From NCBI GenBank assembly GCA_027604505.1, contig JADIIX010000224.1, positions 1-23,392 of the forward strand: a stretch of 23,392 bases of DNA, given 5' to 3'. The notes below the pieces were generated by a model that was not told where the DNA came from, ran no database searches, and was given only the letters and a program-made list of their open reading frames with translations. The position numbers and the translations under genes are program-made. The stretch comes from Gonapodya sp. JEL0774 (lineage: Eukaryota > Monoblepharomycota > Monoblepharidomycetes > Monoblepharidales > Gonapodyaceae). Each line of letters starts with the position of its first letter. Position 1 is the stretch's first letter. Positions 19,537-23,392 of this stretch are shown here, one piece after another.

Positions 19537-20677
19537 TTATGCCGACGATCCACCATTGTACTGATAAGGTAGATATGGTTTGTACGCGTTCACCTTTTTC
19601 AAAGTGGCCAGCAGCCATGGACCAACTCCGCTCGTCCTCACGACCACAGCGGCTTTCCCGTTGTCACACGTTGAGGGTCCAAAGCTTGTTACTCCCCACA
19701 AAGTTCCGTTGTAAACGTGAGGGCCACCAGAGTCTCCTTGACAGGTGGAGCGATGAAGGCCTCCCAGGAGGCAGCCGATGTTGGGACGCGACGAAACCTC
19801 AAGATCGAATTGGCGCTCACAGACGCTGTTGCTAGCAACTAATAGCGATACAGCTTGAAGGGACTTGGCTGATACCTTCTTTGATGCAGTCGAACCGCCC
19901 CAGTTTGTGATTCCCCAGCCAATTGCAGTCGAGTTGACGCCGACAGGAGGAGTGTCGGGGTCGAAATTGACCTTGGCTACTTGGTTGGTCACGGGGACAG
20001 TCCTATCGGTTGGAGCGAGAATCCACAGTGCCGTGTCGTGGCCCGTGTCATCGACATGCGATTCCGGTGAGCCGTAGCCAGGATTCTGGATGATGTCAAT
20101 TGTACGGAAGGCACGGCAAAGGGGTTGCTCCCTTGACAAGAAAAAATTAACAAGTCAGGAGGTGGTTACAGGAATGTGTTCGTGCATATTATGACAGACT
20201 TTCCACCACAGTCCTTCGTCAAGTCATCCAATCCAACAAACGCTCCCATAGCCTCGGCATCTTCCAAATCTTGCCTACTTCCACAGTGAGCGGCCGTGAG
20301 GATCACCGGTACGGGGGTCGTCTGGATCAAGGAGCCTGTACACGTGATCTTCGAGTTGTCTTTCGTGTAAGTCAGGAGGATGGCGACGAATGGATAGGTT
20401 GCGGCACTAGCATTGCGGCCTCCCACGATGACTTTCAGAGAGGAAAACGATTCGTGAGACTGGGTCAAGCGAACGGGCGGGACTTTATTTCCAATGGTTC
20501 TCGACTGTATCAGAGCTCACATTCGTTCCCTGTCGCGACACCAGACGATCCTGTCTTAACAAGCGCATGTGTAGACTGTGCGAGTGTGCATAGGGTGAAG
20601 ATGGCGAGAAATATGGAGTTGGCGATAATCGCGCGTGGCCGGCAGCTCCCAGCGGCGACGGAGCGAGGTGAATGCAT
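19537..20677 (-). CDS. Secreted S1-family (chymotrypsin-like) serine protease
   Basis: Three minus-strand exons: 20677-20521, 20431-20200 and 20131-19537, 327 residues, introns 89 and 68 nt, phases agree. The N-terminus MHSPRS... carries a signal segment (IFLAIFTLCTLAQSTHA), then a short propeptide. Splicing places IVGGRNAS at residue 54, the classical mature start of the fold. The catalytic triad is present: His101 in LTAAHC, Asp162 in HDTALWIL, Ser264 in TCQGDSGGP. The position six before the catalytic Ser (chymotrypsin 189) is Ser, which favours chymotrypsin-like rather than trypsin-like specificity. The residue before IVGG is Phe by this splice model, so zymogen activation would not be by tryptic cleavage. 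Likely an extracellular digestive or host-interaction protease (inference). Confidence 0.92.
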
Positions 20678-21128
20678 TGGGAGAAGGGTCGACAAAATCG
20701 GGACAAGGGGCAGCAGATGGAAAGCTGCGTCCAACTCCAACGGATTCTTATTTGACTTGTGCACAACGTAATGTTGCTGGTGAACACTTTCCAATGTTGC
20801 ACAGCCCCCACCGCCACCCGCTGCCTCACGGAAAACTTGCCATGAGTTGATGTCGTGCAATCGAATCTCACGAGAACATATGGGTATCGAGTTTTTGAAC
20901 ACATATTGCTTGTGTTGTTGTCCAGTGCTGAATATGAATGGTGGACTGGATTCACCAAGTGTCAACTCGGCCATTTGATCAATAAAGTATGTGTTTACAT
21001 TGTGAATGGTGGATGTATAATAAACTGTACATAAAGAAATGGTTGGAGAGAGGTCATTCCACTCCACCAAACCCGCTTCCAGCGATGGGAACGTTAGCGA
21101 GAAACAGTATGTGACTGCGGTGGAAGAG
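20678..21128. other. Upstream region of the protease gene
   Basis: About 450 bp between the protease start and the end of the SH3 membrane-protein gene, both on the minus strand. In-frame codons continue upstream of the chosen protease ATG, but the nearest ATG gives the best signal peptide. I see no clear TATA box for the minus strand and no further gene. Confidence 0.4.
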
Positions 21129-23392
21129 CTATACTGGGTCCACGGATGTCATGATACTGCTGCTTTCCGTTTGAATGGAAATGTTTACCGTACGAATAGG
21201 GGTGTTGGTGAGCTCATCCGACGACGAAAAGCACGTCTGAACGTAACACCGAACCCATGGACCTCCACGAACTTACGTTTGACCCTAACGCCATCGAACC
21301 AAACGGCTTGGCTACCGAAATAGACTGCTCTGGCCACATGTGTGGTCCTCTGCTCTGTATGGAGACACTCCGAGGATAAAACTGAGTTCTTTGCGTTGTT
21401 GGGGCGGAGTTGGGAGCCAAAGTGCTCAGAGGAAGGATGTCAATCGGAAACACACCATAGGAGCCTGTGGTGAGGTTCTAAGAGGAAGTACTGGTGAGGA
21501 CCGTTGCAAGAGAGGACAGGCTGGTTGTTCCACTCACAGCACCGACTGCCCACCCATCGCAATACACGCTATGGATTTCAAGTAGATTCTCGGGGAGAAC
21601 GGACAATGAAAAGATACGTGGCAAGGATGGTTAGGGCCAGGACGGTATCCTCACACCAAGTTCCAGACCCACTTTCATCCGTAGTTTGCGCTTCATACTC
21701 GTAGACGGCCATGACTGGAGCACCGTTGTATGGAGATTCGGCACTCTCTGGTGATAGTCCTGCGAGAGCTGCTGTGCGAACAAAGAACCACTTCGAAGTG
21801 GGAACGGAAAGAAAGCGCGAGAAATGAAGTTGACAGCACTCGACGGTACCGTTTTCAAATGCTTACATGAGGCTAGGACGATTATTGCGTGTGTTAGACC
21901 TTTCATGTCCATCGGTGGGTCGCAAGGGGCGGGCCAACTCACCGGCTGTTTGTATGTCCCCGAACCTGACATGGAGTCCGAATACGAATATCCGCTCTGA
22001 CTATGTGGTGGAGACCTGAGACTCCCAGACATTGTTTGCGAGTATTCGGTGGTCGCTCTTGACGGAGCGAGATTTCTCGAGGAATTTTGGATCGAGGCCG
22101 ACTTGTCCCGTCGTAAGGATTCCATGTTTGTGATGGACGGGGACGGGCTACTTTTCAAGCGTGTGGGTGACGCGGAGCCGTTGTTGCGGGAACGGACGAT
22201 GATGACTGCAACGATGACCGCGACAACACCGAGGCCGCCAACCGCTGCTCCAACAATGAGACCGATGTTCGGTGATGTGTCCTTCTTTTCACTATAGTAT
22301 AAGAGCGCGTGGAAGCATTCCAGTGAGTGAACCGATGTTGTCGCCAGTTGCGTGCACATGCATTCACACACCTTGATCCACCTGTAGTATTGATCGAGTT
22401 ACTACCTGCATCCCCAGCTCCCGTGGCAGCGGCAGAGCTCGTGCTCATCGATGCTCCCGTTGGTGCGGTACTTGCCGACATTCCCGCGGGCGTTGTCGCC
22501 GTGGACGCTTCCCCACCTCCGTTGGTGGCCGTGCCACTTGACACCGCGTTGCCACCGTACACCGTGGTACTGGTGAAGTACGACGACATGACGGAAGATC
22601 CGTCCACAGTGACGAACACAACCGTCGGTACGACCGAAGCCACCGGTGTGCAGCAGGTCGTCGCAGAGTTGGTACACAGCTGTTGCCCCGCTGGACACCC
22701 ACATTGCTCTGTTTTCGAGAGAATTCACGTTCACCTTCTCAGAACCCGACGTGCTTCTTTGCTGTCAGCTGATGCGTTGTGGAACTTACGGGAGACACAG
22801 GAGAGGGATCCGGCACACGATGTGCTCGCACTGCACGCACCACCGAACGGTATGGACGTAGGTGACGTAGGAGGCGGGGGTGCTGGGAGATGCGGAACGT
22901 GAGATTTGAGACCGGAAGTATTTCCGCGCGGAGACAACTCACGTGGAGGTGGTGGTGGGGGCGGTGGCGGTGGCGGCGGCGGTGGCGGCGGCGGTGGCGG
23001 CGGGGCTACCATCAACAAGAGCGAGCGTGTGCTCGGGTTGAATACCACTGATCGGTCAAAAATCGCGGGGATATAGAGACAACGTACGTGTAGGAATCAT
23101 TGATCCGCGGGTGTACACTGTGTGGCCACTGCTGGTCGTTATGCCCAGGAGTGTGGTCTGATGTATATGATACGAGTTCGTTTCGGGTATCAGGCGATCC
23201 ACGTAGAGAGAACACATCCCAACGAGATTGTTTCAGTATTTGGTGAGAAAAGTCAAGAGTGCGTGGTGGCTTGCGCGCACGTACCTTCAGTACGCACACG
23301 GAATTCAAATCCACCATGACAAATCCCGCACACGATGAGGAGAAGTAATTGCACATGGATTGACACAATCCGACGGAGCTAGAGCCCCAATC
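21129..23392 (-). CDS. Single-pass membrane protein with PAN/WSC-like ectodomain and cytosolic SH3 domain (partial, frame break)
   Basis: Minus-strand exons: >23392-23285, 23157-23088, 23047-22943, 22882-22790, 22708-22372, 22291-21943, ~21745-21655, 21588-21538, 21477-21277, 21236-21129; about 500 residues in the window, 5' end missing. Order: Cys-rich PAN/WSC-like piece (GLCQSMCNYFSSSCAGF ... SVCVLK), a 25-Pro run, Cys clusters (SCAGSLSC, QCGCPAGQQLC, TTCC), Ser/Thr/Ala-rich stalk, membrane helix (GLIVGAAVGGLGVVAVIVAV) followed by RSRNN, Ser-rich tail, then SH3 (AVYEYEAQTTDE / VGLELG / NLLEIHSVYCDGWAVG / GSYGVFPIDIL). The first SH3 part and VGLELG lie in frames one base apart around 21673-21676, so the domain is broken as written. 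The acceptor at 21746 keeps the SH3 start in frame; the stronger acceptor at 21772 does not. The last 40-nt intron is optional: without it the stop is at 21214. A surface sensor or scaffold role is inference. Confidence 0.75.
22943..23006 (-). repeat. Proline-codon (CCN) microsatellite
   Basis: Twenty consecutive Pro codons, mostly CCG and CCA (the plus strand reads as a ggtggc/ggcggc tract). Five more Pro codons join after the 60-nt intron 22883-22942, giving 25 prolines in the protein. Such tracts are prone to length change. Confidence 0.85.

Noticed and set aside
22155-22643. A separate Ser/Thr-rich 162-codon minus-strand gene
   Set aside because: It is the middle exon of the SH3 membrane-protein gene running into its intron; the Cys-rich exons upstream and the membrane-helix exon downstream join in phase.

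Overview
The window reads as nuclear DNA of a fungus with many short GT-AG introns (about 40-310 nt). A zoosporic, chytrid-type fungus fits best. The reasons are long Cys-rich 'GTYS..ASSC' repeat proteins, a secreted chymotrypsin-fold protease, a membrane protein that seems to join a PAN/WSC-like ectodomain to a cytosolic SH3 domain, and a 2H-EEP-nucleotidyltransferase-MJ1316 fusion. The lineage is inferred from gene content; no rRNA or other marker is present.

Layout. 1-640: about four diverged copies of a 160-bp tandem repeat. 1382-1790: a probable small two-exon gene. 2041-2775: palindromes and a 97-bp tandem repeat. 3006-6595 (+): a secreted protein of about 1174 residues built from roughly 65-70 Cys-rich 15-16-residue units, with an exact-period 285-bp tandem duplication. 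6596-8890: mostly non-coding, with a TATA-like box and an unassigned open frame. 8913-11209 (-): D-2-hydroxyacid dehydrogenase in eight exons, one only 20 nt. 11210-12205: shared upstream region of two divergent genes. 12206-16629 (+): four-domain RNA-end-processing protein in seven exons, 1236 residues. About 17159-19085 (+): F-box protein with an unrecognised C-terminal region. 19537-20677 (-): secreted S1 serine protease in three exons. 21129 to beyond 23392 (-): single-pass membrane protein with Cys-rich ectodomain, a 25-proline run, one membrane helix and an SH3 domain. Its reading frame slips by one base inside the SH3 domain, and its 5' end lies outside the window.

The genes do not form one pathway. 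Three products (Cys-rich repeat protein, protease, SH3 membrane protein) are secreted or surface proteins. The dehydrogenase, RNA-repair-like protein and F-box protein are intracellular. Exon models were built by hand from splice-site consensus, phase agreement and continuity with known family motifs; transcripts would settle the uncertain ends. The most interesting item is the four-domain RNA-processing fusion, followed by the SH3 membrane protein with its frame break and 40-nt introns.
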